This document shows, piece after piece, positions 8,028-15,752 of a stretch of DNA of 64,000 bases. The DNA is taken from assembly GCA_002327445.1 (NCBI GenBank), contig DCWA01000032.1, forward strand, positions 991 through 64,990. Direction: 5' to 3'. Source of the stretch: Desulfobacteraceae bacterium UBA2174. GTDB taxonomy: Bacteria > Desulfobacterota > Desulfobacteria > Desulfobacterales > UBA2174. The translations under genes and the position numbers were made by a program. The notes below the pieces were generated by a model. That model saw only the letters and a list, made by a program, of their open reading frames with translations, searched no databases and was not told where the DNA came from. Numbering within the stretch: position 1 is the first letter of the stretch; every line of letters starts with the position of its first letter.

Positions 8028-8831
8028 CTATTCAAGCGAAAAATTGCCCTCCCCCCCGTCGCGGCCGGGCTGGTGCGGCATGGTGGCAGCCGCCAGGAAT
8101 TCCCGGTTTCCCTTGGGGCCGAGAATCGGCGATGGCAGGACGGTCCGAACCGTCAGCCCCAGGCCGGTGAAAAAACCGCACAGATCGTCGATGACCACCT
8201 GGTGCTGATGGGGATCGCGCACCACGCCACCCTTGCCCACTTGCCCCCGGCCCACCTCGAACTGGGGCTTGATCAGGGTGATGATCCAGCCGGCGGGACG
8301 CACGAATCGCATGGCGGCCGGCACCACGATGCGCAGGGAGATGAAGGAGGTGTCGATGGTCGAGAGATCCACGGTCTCCGGCAGGGCGTCGGCGGCGAGG
8401 TAACGGATGTTGGTGCGTTCGATGGGCACCACTCTCGGATCCTGCCGGAGCTTCCAGGCGAGTTGGCCGTAGCCCACGTCCACCGCATAGACCCGGCGGA
8501 CCCCATGTTGAAGGAGGCAGTCGGTGAAACCGCCAGTGGAGGCCCCCACGTCCAGGCAGGTCCAGTCCTGGATGTTTAGCGCCAGGGCGTCGAGGACCGC
8601 GGCCAGTTTGAGACCACCGCGGCTCACGTAGGGAATGTCCTCGCCGCGCAGGGCAATGGCGGCATCAGGGGCGAAGCGGGTGCCCGGCTTGTCGCAGATC
8701 CGGTTTTCCACCATGACCTTGCCGGCCATGATCAGGGCCCGGGCCCGCTGGCGGCTGGGCGCCAGTCGGCGATCCACCACCAGTTGGTCCAGGCGGACCT
8801 TGGAGGAGGGGGCGCCGGGATTTTCAGGCAT
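8028..8831 (-). CDS. tlyA: TlyA-type rRNA 2'-O-methyltransferase / hemolysin A family
   Basis: 267 residues. The N-terminal S4 RNA-binding domain (VRLDQLVVDRR to RICDKPGT) is followed by an FtsJ/RrmJ-like methyltransferase domain with the SAM motif DVGASTGGFTDCLLQ. Family members methylate 16S and/or 23S rRNA at cytidine 2'-O positions; the haemolysin name is historical. I set the start at the ATG at 8831, eight nt inside the end of dxs, because GGAGGG lies upstream and the protein then has normal length. It is the last gene of the xseA-xseB-ispA-dxs-tlyA operon, a gene order widely conserved in bacteria. Confidence 0.9.
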   Translation of the reverse strand: MPENPGAPSSKVRLDQLVVDRRLAPSRQRARALIMAGKVMVENRICDKPGTRFAPDAAIALRGEDIPYVSRGGLKLAAVLDALALNIQDWTCLDVGASTGGFTDCLLQHGVRRVYAVDVGYGQLAWKLRQDPRVVPIERTNIRYLAADALPETVDLSTIDTSFISLRIVVPAAMRFVRPAGWIITLIKPQFEVGRGQVGKGGVVRDPHQHQVVIDDLCGFFTGLGLTVRTVLPSPILGPKGNREFLAAATMPHQPGRDGGEGNFSLE

Positions 8832-10710
8832 CGGCCAGCAAGCCCTCCACCGCCGCGACGATGGCGTCGGCGTCGATGCCGTACTTGCCGCGCAGCAGTT
8901 TCTGAGGACCATGTTCCACGAAGGTGTCGGGCACGCCGAGGCGCCGCACGCGGCAAGTGGAAAGGCTGCGATCCGCCAGACACTCGATGACGGCGCTGCC
9001 GAAACCGCCGGCCAAGACATGCTCTTCCACGGTAACGATCTTCGGGATGCGCCGGGCCAGGCCGACGAGGGTCTCGGTGTCCAACGGTTTGACGAAACGG
9101 GCGTCCACCACGGTGGCGAAAATCCCGGTCCCGGCCAGGCGCTCCGCGGCGATCAAGGCCTGTTGAACCGTCCAGCCCACCGCCAGGATCAGCACGTCGT
9201 CTCCCCGGCGGCGAACGGCGGCCCGCCCGATCTCCAGCGGTGCCGGATCCGGCTCCAGCTCGCAGCCGGTGGCCGCGCCCCGGGGATAGCGCAGGGCGAT
9301 GGGGCCCGGGTGGGCCAGGGCGGTCCTGAGCATGCGGCGCAGTTCGTTTTCATCGCTGGGGGCCATCACCACCATGTTGGGCAGGCAGCGCAGGTAGGCG
9401 AAGTCGAAGAGGCCGTGGTGGGTGGGGCCGTCCTCGCCCACGATCCCGCCCCGGTCGATGGCGAAAACCACCGGCAGGGCGTCGAGGCACACATCGTGGA
9501 TGATCTGGTCGTAGGCCCGCTGGAGGAAGGTGGAATAGATGGCCACCACCGGCTTGAAGCCTTCGGTGGCCATGCCGGCGGCAAAGGTCACCCCGTGGGG
9601 TTCGGCGATCCCGACGTCGAAGCAGCGCTCGGGAAACTCCCGCGCAAAAGTCGCCAGCCCGGTGCCCTCGGGCATGGCGGCGGTGACGGCCACGATCCGC
9701 TCATCCTGGCGGCCCAGTTCCACGAGGGTCGAACCGAACACCTCGGTGTAGGTGGGGGCCTGGTTCGGCGAACAGACGCAGGCGCCGGTTTCCACCTGGA
9801 ACCGCCCGCAGCCGTGAAAATAGACGGGGTTTTTTTCCGCCGGCGGATACCCTTTCCCCTTGACGGTGGTCACGTGCAGCAGCACCGGTTCGTCCAGGTG
9901 GCGGACGTTTTCCAGGATGTCGATGAGATGGTTGAGGTTGTGGCCCTTGATGGGGCCGAAATAGTCGAAGTTGAACGCTTCGAAGAGCATTCCCGGGGTA
10001 ACGAAGGCCTTGAAGGATTCTTCGCTGCGCTTGGCCAAGTCGTAGATGTCGGTGCCGATGCCGGGCAAGGCCTTGAGAAAGGTACCCAGCTCCTTGCGCC
10101 ATTCCTGGAGCCGCTTGGCCGAGAGGGTGCGGCTGAGAAAGGCCGACAGGGCGCCCACGTTGCGGGAGATGGACATGTCATTGTCGTTGAGGATGACAAT
10201 GAGATTCTCCTTTTTCGGTCGCTGCCCCCCCGCCTGGTTGAGCGCCTCGTAGGCCAGGCCGGCGGTCATGGAGCCGTCGCCGATCACGGCGATGACCTTG
10301 CGCGATTCCTGTTTGAGACGCTTGGCGCAGGCGATGCCGAGACCGGCGCTGATCGAAGTGCTGCTGTGCCCGGTGGAAAAGCTGTCGAACGGGCTTTCCG
10401 AGCGCCGGGTGAAACCGGAGAGGCCGCCGTGGCGGCGCAGGGTGTCGAAGCGCTGGCGACGCCCGGTGAGCAGCTTGTGGGCGTAAGATTGGTGGCCGAC
10501 GTCCCAGATCAGGCGATCCTCGGGAGTATCGAAGACGTAATGGATGGCGATGGCCAGCTCCACGGCCCCAAGACTCGGGGCGAGGTGGCCGCCGTTTTCC
10601 GAGACGACCTGGACGATCCGCTCGCGGATTTCGGCTGCCAGCGCCGGCAGGTCCTTGCGGGGCAGGGCCTTGAGATCGGCCGGGGAATCGATGGCGTCCA
10701 ACAATTTCAA
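8824..10710 (-). CDS. dxs: 1-deoxy-D-xylulose-5-phosphate synthase
   Basis: 628 residues. It condenses pyruvate and glyceraldehyde 3-phosphate, using thiamine diphosphate, in the first step of the MEP isoprenoid pathway. Visible landmarks are LIWDVGHQSYAHK, GLSGFTRRSES, the ThDP/Mg motif GDGSMTAGLAYEALNQ, and DGPTHHGLFD in the transketolase pyrimidine domain. The likely start is TTG at 10710, seven nt after GGAG; a longer reading from 10797 would run into the upstream ispA gene. ispA lies 25 nt upstream and tlyA overlaps the end by 8 nt, so expression is coupled. Confidence 0.96.
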   Translation of the reverse strand: MKLLDAIDSPADLKALPRKDLPALAAEIRERIVQVVSENGGHLAPSLGAVELAIAIHYVFDTPEDRLIWDVGHQSYAHKLLTGRRQRFDTLRRHGGLSGFTRRSESPFDSFSTGHSSTSISAGLGIACAKRLKQESRKVIAVIGDGSMTAGLAYEALNQAGGQRPKKENLIVILNDNDMSISRNVGALSAFLSRTLSAKRLQEWRKELGTFLKALPGIGTDIYDLAKRSEESFKAFVTPGMLFEAFNFDYFGPIKGHNLNHLIDILENVRHLDEPVLLHVTTVKGKGYPPAEKNPVYFHGCGRFQVETGACVCSPNQAPTYTEVFGSTLVELGRQDERIVAVTAAMPEGTGLATFAREFPERCFDVGIAEPHGVTFAAGMATEGFKPVVAIYSTFLQRAYDQIIHDVCLDALPVVFAIDRGGIVGEDGPTHHGLFDFAYLRCLPNMVVMAPSDENELRRMLRTALAHPGPIALRYPRGAATGCELEPDPAPLEIGRAAVRRRGDDVLILAVGWTVQQALIAAERLAGTGIFATVVDARFVKPLDTETLVGLARRIPKIVTVEEHVLAGGFGSAVIECLADRSLSTCRVRRLGVPDTFVEHGPQKLLRGKYGIDADAIVAAVEGLLADA

Positions 10711-10735
10711 GGGATTGCTCCAAACGGAAGAAGTT

Positions 10736-11632
10736 CTATCGGTGGCGGGCAACCGCGTAGACGGCGATGGCCCGCAAGGGCTCCGCGGTGGTACCAAAAG
10801 ATGCCAGGGCTTGCAAGGCCCGGTCCTTCAATCGGACCGCCAAGGCTTCGCTGGCGTCCAAGCCGAGCAGGGCAGGGTAGGTGTTTTTGCCCCGGGCCGC
10901 ATCGGTTCCCGCGGCTTTGCCCATCAGGGCCGGATCGCCCTTGACGTTGAGGATGTCGTCGGCCACCTGGAAGGCGAGACCCAAGTGGCGGGCATAGCTG
11001 TCCAGGACATCCAGCGCCGATTCCGGAGCACCGGCCAGAAGCGCGCCCATGCGGACGGCGGCGCGGATCAGGGCACCGGTCTTGAGACGGTGCAGCGCCT
11101 CGAGGGACTCGGGGGACAACATCGAATTTTCAGACAGGATATCGCGCATTTGACCTTCGATCATGCCCTGGTGACCCGCGGCGCTGGCCAGCTCGTGGAC
11201 CACCTGGCGCCAGCGGTCGAGGTCCATGCCGTCGACCGCTTTCGGTGCGCTGAGGACCTCGAAGGCCAGGGTGAGAAGCGCGTCGCCGGCCAGGATCGCC
11301 GTGGGCTCGTCGAAGGCTACGTGGCAAGTGGGCCGGCCCCGCCGGATGGCGTCGTCGTCCATGGCCGGCAGATCGTCATGAATCAAGGAGTAGGTGTGCA
11401 CCATTTCCAGCGCACAGGCAGCCGCCATCAAGGGTCCCCGGGAGACGGGATTCCCCACGGCTTCGGCCGCCGCCAGACAGAGCACCGGCCGCAACCGTTT
11501 GCCGCCGGCCATGAGAGAATGCCGCATGGCGGCCACGATGAGCGATTCCGATTCGGAAATGCCCAGCCAGGCATCCAGTTCACGGTCGATATGGTCCCGC
11601 TGCGCGGAGAGATATGTTTTCAAGTCGAACAT
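10736..11632 (-). CDS. ispA: Farnesyl/geranyl diphosphate synthase (polyprenyl synthetase)
   Basis: 298 residues, the usual length of a short-chain IspA. The first Asp-rich motif is in HDDLPAMDDDAIRRG and the second is DDILNVKGD; both bind the Mg-diphosphate of the allylic substrate. GGKRLRPVLC near residue 44 is the isopentenyl diphosphate site. It elongates dimethylallyl diphosphate with isopentenyl diphosphate, giving C15 precursors for undecaprenyl carriers and quinones. It sits between xseB (54 nt upstream) and dxs, so two isoprenoid genes are co-transcribed with exonuclease VII. Confidence 0.95.
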   Translation of the reverse strand: MFDLKTYLSAQRDHIDRELDAWLGISESESLIVAAMRHSLMAGGKRLRPVLCLAAAEAVGNPVSRGPLMAAACALEMVHTYSLIHDDLPAMDDDAIRRGRPTCHVAFDEPTAILAGDALLTLAFEVLSAPKAVDGMDLDRWRQVVHELASAAGHQGMIEGQMRDILSENSMLSPESLEALHRLKTGALIRAAVRMGALLAGAPESALDVLDSYARHLGLAFQVADDILNVKGDPALMGKAAGTDAARGKNTYPALLGLDASEALAVRLKDRALQALASFGTTAEPLRAIAVYAVARHR

Positions 11633-11685
11633 TCAATTTATACCATTAAATTATATAAATCCGATAACTTGGCATTTTCACGGGA

Positions 11686-11934
11686 TTAGGATTCGGAATC
11701 CTTCACCGCCTCGGCGTCCCGCAACGGATGCTCCTCGACCCGGCCGTCATCGGTTTCCATCAGCACGCTGATGCGCTTTTCGGTCTCGTCGAGTTTGCGG
11801 CTGCACAGGCGGGCCAGCCGCATGCCTTCCTCGAACTTGCGAATGGCGGTTTCCAGCGGCGGGTCGCCGCTCTCCAGCTCGGCGACGATTTTTTCGAGTT
11901 GCTTGAAAGCGGCTTCAAAGGACGGTTGGGCCAT
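11686..11934 (-). CDS. xseB: Exodeoxyribonuclease VII small subunit
   Basis: 82 residues. The family core is clear: FEAAFKQLEKIVAELESGDPPLE followed by KFEEGMRLARLCSRKLDE, two helices that assemble around XseA. I placed the start at 11934, after AAGGAAG, because the upstream extension to 12060 overlaps xseA in another frame. Exo VII degrades single-stranded DNA to oligonucleotides in repair. The gene starts 23 nt after xseA ends. Confidence 0.95.
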   Translation of the reverse strand: MAQPSFEAAFKQLEKIVAELESGDPPLETAIRKFEEGMRLARLCSRKLDETEKRISVLMETDDGRVEEHPLRDAEAVKDSES

Positions 11935-11957
11935 GCCGACTTCCTTTCTTCTTTTCT

Positions 11958-13337
11958 TCAATCCCGTTTCCCGGTCACGCGGGCTTTCAACCGTCCGCGC
12001 GCCAGCAAAATTTCCACATCGGTCCCTGCCGCCACGCTGCCGGCGTCGCTGACCACACAATGGTCCGCAAGGCGCCGGGTGATGCTGTAGCCACGGCCCA
12101 GAACGGCGAGGGGATTCAAGGCCGTGAGACGTGCCACCAGCGGATCCAAACCCTGGCGCCGCCGGGCGACAAACAGGCGATGCGCCAGCACCAGGTGGTC
12201 GGTTTGGGCGGCAAGCCGTTCTCTCATCCGGGCCATCCTCTGCCGCGGGTGCGCCGCCAGCAATCGGGCCTCGATCCAGCGAATCCGCTGGCGCTGGTAG
12301 GCAAACCGCTGTTGAAGACTGCGGACCATGCGCGCGGCCATGTCGTCCAGTCGCAGGCGGGTTTCGTCGATGCGCCGCCGGGTGACATTGAGGCGGGCCG
12401 CCATTTCCCCGATCCGCGCCCGATACAGGTTCATCCGGGCTCGAAGCCGGCCATGGAGCCGATCGACAAGGTGATGGATCCGGCCGATCAGCTCGCTTTT
12501 CATCGGAACGACGATCTCGGCCGCCGCCGAAGGTGTGGGAGCCCGCAGATCGGCGACGAAATCGGCGATGGTGTAGTCGGTCTCATGCCCCACGGCGGAC
12601 ACCACGGGCAAGCTGGAGGCGGCGATGGCGCGGGCCACCGGCTCGCTGTTGAAGGCTTGCAGGTCCTCGAGGCTGCCCCCGCCTCGGGCGACGATGATCA
12701 GTTCTGCGCTGGCATCGCGATTGGCCAGGGCGATGGCGCGGACGATGGCCTCCACCGCCGCGGCGCCTTGCACCGCCGTAGGCACCAGTTGGATGGCCAG
12801 GCTGGGGAACCGCCGCAAGGCCACATGGCAGATGTCATGAAAGACCGCTCCTGTGGCCGAGGTGACCACGGCGATCTTGCGCGGCAGCAGCGGCAGGGGT
12901 CGCTTGCGCACCACGTCGAAGAGCCCCTCGGCGGCCAGCTTTGCCTTGAGAGCCTCGAAGGCCTGTTGCAGGGCGCCGGCACCGGCCGGTTCAAGGTACT
13001 CCAGAATGATTTGATAAGTGCCCCGCGGCGGGTAGACACTGATTCGCCCCAGACCGACAACGCCAAGCCCGTCCCGGGGTTCGAAACGCAGCGTGCGCCG
13101 CACGCCCCGGAACATCACGGCGGCGATCTGCGCCTCGGCATCCTTCAATGTGAAATAGGCATGGCCTGACGCCGGGATTTTAAAATTGGATATCTCACCT
13201 GTAATCCAGATAAATTCGAAAGCTGCTTCAACCAGTTGTTTTATTTTTAAGGTCAGTTGGGACACCGAGAGCACCGTGCGAGGAATCGCCGGGTCGGCCG
13301 AGGCGGATGGGCCGCCGCTGGGAGTCTTGGAATCCAT
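11958..13337 (-). CDS. xseA: Exodeoxyribonuclease VII large subunit
   Basis: 459 residues. The N-terminal OB-fold (VSQLTLKIKQLVE, WITGEISNFK, HAYFTLKDAEAQI) binds single-stranded DNA. The catalytic core contains VTSATGAVFHDI, the GGGSLEDLQAFN motif and SAVGHETDYTIADFVADLRAPTPSAAAE (family hallmarks). A long Arg-rich coiled coil covers about residues 275-390. It is the first gene of the xseA-xseB-ispA-dxs-tlyA operon; the short gap upstream (13338-13366) is AT-rich and could hold the promoter. Confidence 0.96.
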   Translation of the reverse strand: MDSKTPSGGPSASADPAIPRTVLSVSQLTLKIKQLVEAAFEFIWITGEISNFKIPASGHAYFTLKDAEAQIAAVMFRGVRRTLRFEPRDGLGVVGLGRISVYPPRGTYQIILEYLEPAGAGALQQAFEALKAKLAAEGLFDVVRKRPLPLLPRKIAVVTSATGAVFHDICHVALRRFPSLAIQLVPTAVQGAAAVEAIVRAIALANRDASAELIIVARGGGSLEDLQAFNSEPVARAIAASSLPVVSAVGHETDYTIADFVADLRAPTPSAAAEIVVPMKSELIGRIHHLVDRLHGRLRARMNLYRARIGEMAARLNVTRRRIDETRLRLDDMAARMVRSLQQRFAYQRQRIRWIEARLLAAHPRQRMARMRERLAAQTDHLVLAHRLFVARRRQGLDPLVARLTALNPLAVLGRGYSITRRLADHCVVSDAGSVAAGTDVEILLARGRLKARVTGKRD

Positions 13338-13366
13338 TACGTCTGATAATATATATTATGTTAACT

Positions 13367-13666
13367 TTATTTGAGAGGCGCTTTCTTTGCCGATTCAGCG
13401 GGCGCCAATTTTCTGTGAAGCAGCGCCCTCACCGCCGGCACGACGAAAACGGCCTCGGTGTCCAGGGACGCGAGGCATTCGGCCAGCAGATCGATCTTTT
13501 CGCTCAAAAGTCGGTTCTTGTCCATGACGTAATGCCAGCGCTCGTGCACCTTGCACAGCCCGCTTTGCGCCCGGGTGTTCGTTGCCTTGAAACTGTGCTC
13601 GACCACCGTGATGTCGAGTTTCTCGGCCAGGTGTTTCAGTTCCTCGTAAAGCTCCGGCGCTTTCAT
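13367..13666 (-). CDS. Small conserved-looking hypothetical protein
   Basis: 99 residues, no family recognised. It reads MKAPELYEELKHLAEKL, then a CKVHERWHYVMDK segment with Cys and His residues, then a Leu-rich helix (LLSEKIDLLAECLASL) and a basic tail. The ATG at 13666 has no strong ribosome binding site; an upstream in-frame extension to 13780 would run over the start of the next gene on the other strand and is less likely. It ends 29 nt before xseA starts, so it may lead that operon. Confidence 0.6.
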   Translation of the reverse strand: MKAPELYEELKHLAEKLDITVVEHSFKATNTRAQSGLCKVHERWHYVMDKNRLLSEKIDLLAECLASLDTEAVFVVPAVRALLHRKLAPAESAKKAPLK

Positions 13667-13779
13667 ATTGAAATCGAGACAACCTGTGTTATATTTCCCG
13701 TAACCATCCGGATCGATCAGAGCCGCTGGAACGAGGAAGCGTATCCGAATCGATCCAAAACCAACGGACAGGAGGAGCA

Positions 13780-14493
13780 ATGCGCAATTCGGTACCCTAC
13801 GCCACCCCTTCGGTTGAGACCCAGGTTCGGGTCAACGCCTTTGTTCGCGGCGTTTACAACTGGATGGCCATCGGTTTAGGCCTCACGGCGGTGACGGCCT
13901 TCTTCGTGGCCAACAATCCTGCGATGTTGCAGTTGATCTTCGGGAATCCGCTGATCTTCTTCGGGCTCATCATCGCCGAACTGGCGCTGGTGTTCACCAT
14001 TTCCGCCCGGGTGGAGCGCATGCGGGCCGGCACTGCCACCAACCTGTTCATGCTCTATGCGATTCTCAACGGAGCGACCCTGTCGGCGATCTTCATCCGA
14101 TATACCATGTCCTCCATCGCATCAACCTTCTTTGTCTGCGCCGCCACCTTCCTCGCCATGAGCATCTACGGGTGGACGACCAAGAAGGACCTGACCTCCT
14201 GGGGCAATTTCCTCTTCATGGGCTTGATCGGGATCATTATCGCCTCGGTGGTCAACATGTTCGTGCAAAGCGGTGGCATGGCCATGATTATCAGTTATAT
14301 CGGCGTGTTGGTTTTCGTCGGGCTCACGGCCTACGATACCCAGAAGATCAAGATGATGGCCATCAGCCAGCCGGCTGGACTCGACGGAGCCGTGATCCGC
14401 AAGGGCTCGATTCTCGGCGCCTTGAGTCTTTACCTGGATTTCATCAACCTCTTCCTGATGCTGCTGCATGTCTTCGGCGGCAACCGCGAATAA
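13780..14493 (+). CDS. Bax inhibitor-1 / YccA-type membrane protein
   Basis: 237 residues with seven predicted membrane helices and the family C-terminal pattern (FVGLTAYDTQKIK, then GALSLYLDFINLFLMLL). Bacterial BI-1 members include YccA, which binds and restrains FtsH, and BsYetJ, a pH-gated calcium leak channel; which role applies here is unknown. A strong AGGAGGAGC site precedes the ATG. The gene is monocistronic, closed by a perfect terminator 24 nt downstream. Confidence 0.92.
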   Translation: MRNSVPYATPSVETQVRVNAFVRGVYNWMAIGLGLTAVTAFFVANNPAMLQLIFGNPLIFFGLIIAELALVFTISARVERMRAGTATNLFMLYAILNGATLSAIFIRYTMSSIASTFFVCAATFLAMSIYGWTTKKDLTSWGNFLFMGLIGIIIASVVNMFVQSGGMAMIISYIGVLVFVGLTAYDTQKIKMMAISQPAGLDGAVIRKGSILGALSLYLDFINLFLMLLHVFGGNRE

Positions 14494-14513
14494 GCGTTCT
14501 TTCAAGAGGCTGC

Positions 14514-14548
14514 AAAACCCCGGCAGGGCGCCCTGCCGGGGTTTTTTT
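14514..14548 (+). terminator. Strong intrinsic terminator after the BI-1 gene
   Basis: CCCCGGCAGGGC (14518-14529) is followed directly by its exact reverse complement (14530-14541) and seven T residues. The flanking A-run at 14514-14517 means it could also stop transcripts coming from the right. Confidence 0.95.
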
Positions 14549-14640
14549 GTGTACAGGTGAAGCACTTTCGCTGAAAATGGCGGGCTGATCGAGCGGTGAT
14601 GAAGGCCTATGGATTAGGCACCGATTGCGCTTTCCAAGGA

Positions 14641-15651
14641 TCAGCGAGGGAATCGGTAAATCGATACGCCCCAGGTCACCCCTGCACCCAGGCCGAAGCA
14701 GCAAATGGTGCTGCCCGGGCCGATGATTCCCTTTTCCAGGGCCTCGTCCATGGCCAGCGGAATGGTGGCCGCGGTGGTGTTCCCGTACCTTTGAATGTTG
14801 TGATAGACCTTCCCCTCGGCCAGTTCCATCTGCTTTTCGAAAAACTGGTTGATGCGCATATTGGCCTGATGCGGAATGTACAGATCGACGTCGTGTTTGT
14901 CGATGCCGGTTTCCTTCAGGACGGCCATGGCTGTTTCAGGCAGCCGGCGCAGGGCCAGCTTGAAGATCAACTTGCCGTCCATGCGCGGATAGTGGCGCCG
15001 CTGGTCCAACATTTCTCCGGTCAACCGGGGCCAGAGGCGCGAGGCCGGGGCTTCCACCATCAGGCTCTCGGCAAACTCGCCCTGGGCGTGGAGGCGCTGG
15101 CCCAGGACGCCCACCGGTTCGTCGGTTTCCATCGCCTCGAAGCACACGGCGGCGGCCCCGTCGCCGAAGATTACCGTTACATCACGCCCCTCGGTGGAAA
15201 TGTCCAGTCCGGTGGAGTGCACCTCGGCGCCGACGAAGAGAATGCGCCGGTACATGCCGCTGCGGATGAAGGCATCGGCGGTGGCCATGCCGTAGAGAAA
15301 ACCGGTGCACTGCTGGCGGATGTCCAGGGCCGGCGTGGTTTCCAATCCCAGCTTGTGCTGCAGCAGGCAGCCGGAGCCCGGGAAAAAAATATCCGGGCTC
15401 AGCGTGGCAAAGATGATGAGATCGATGTCCGTCGCCTGCCATCCGGCGCGCTCCAGAGCGATGCGCGCCGCCTTGACGCCCAGGTCCGAGGCGCCCTCGG
15501 GATGGTCCGGATCGATCCAGTAGCGTTGTTCGATGCCGGTGCGCTGCTGGATCCACTCGTCGGAAGTGTCCATCCACTGGCTCAGGTCCTGGTTGGTCAC
15601 CAGTCGTGGCGGAAGATGGCGCCCGGTGCCCCGGATCACGGTTCGTATCAT
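14641..15651 (-). CDS. fabH: 3-oxoacyl-ACP synthase III (FabH family)
   Basis: 336 residues with the thiolase fold. The Cys-His-Asn triad is visible as QQCTGF (about residue 114), IPHQANMRI and YGNTTAAT. FabH starts fatty acid synthesis by joining acetyl-CoA (or a branched primer) to malonyl-ACP. No other fab genes are adjacent, so this may be a second KASIII with a special primer. The first half carries an aromatic-rich stretch (RTGIEQRYWIDPDHP) where E. coli FabH has GIRER. Start ATG follows TGGAGAACG. Confidence 0.88.
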   Translation of the reverse strand: MIRTVIRGTGRHLPPRLVTNQDLSQWMDTSDEWIQQRTGIEQRYWIDPDHPEGASDLGVKAARIALERAGWQATDIDLIIFATLSPDIFFPGSGCLLQHKLGLETTPALDIRQQCTGFLYGMATADAFIRSGMYRRILFVGAEVHSTGLDISTEGRDVTVIFGDGAAAVCFEAMETDEPVGVLGQRLHAQGEFAESLMVEAPASRLWPRLTGEMLDQRRHYPRMDGKLIFKLALRRLPETAMAVLKETGIDKHDVDLYIPHQANMRINQFFEKQMELAEGKVYHNIQRYGNTTAATIPLAMDEALEKGIIGPGSTICCFGLGAGVTWGVSIYRFPR

Positions 15652-15752
15652 ATACGTTCTCCATTGTTGTGAGATTTGACGTTCATCCGGTTCTCCATCG
15701 ATTATCGAGTTCCGCCCCTATAGTACAACCCGCAATGATTTTTCAACCCGCT

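Noticed and set aside
8635..10944. 769-residue open frame on the plus strand
   Set aside because: Antisense to dxs, whose motifs are unmistakable on the minus strand.
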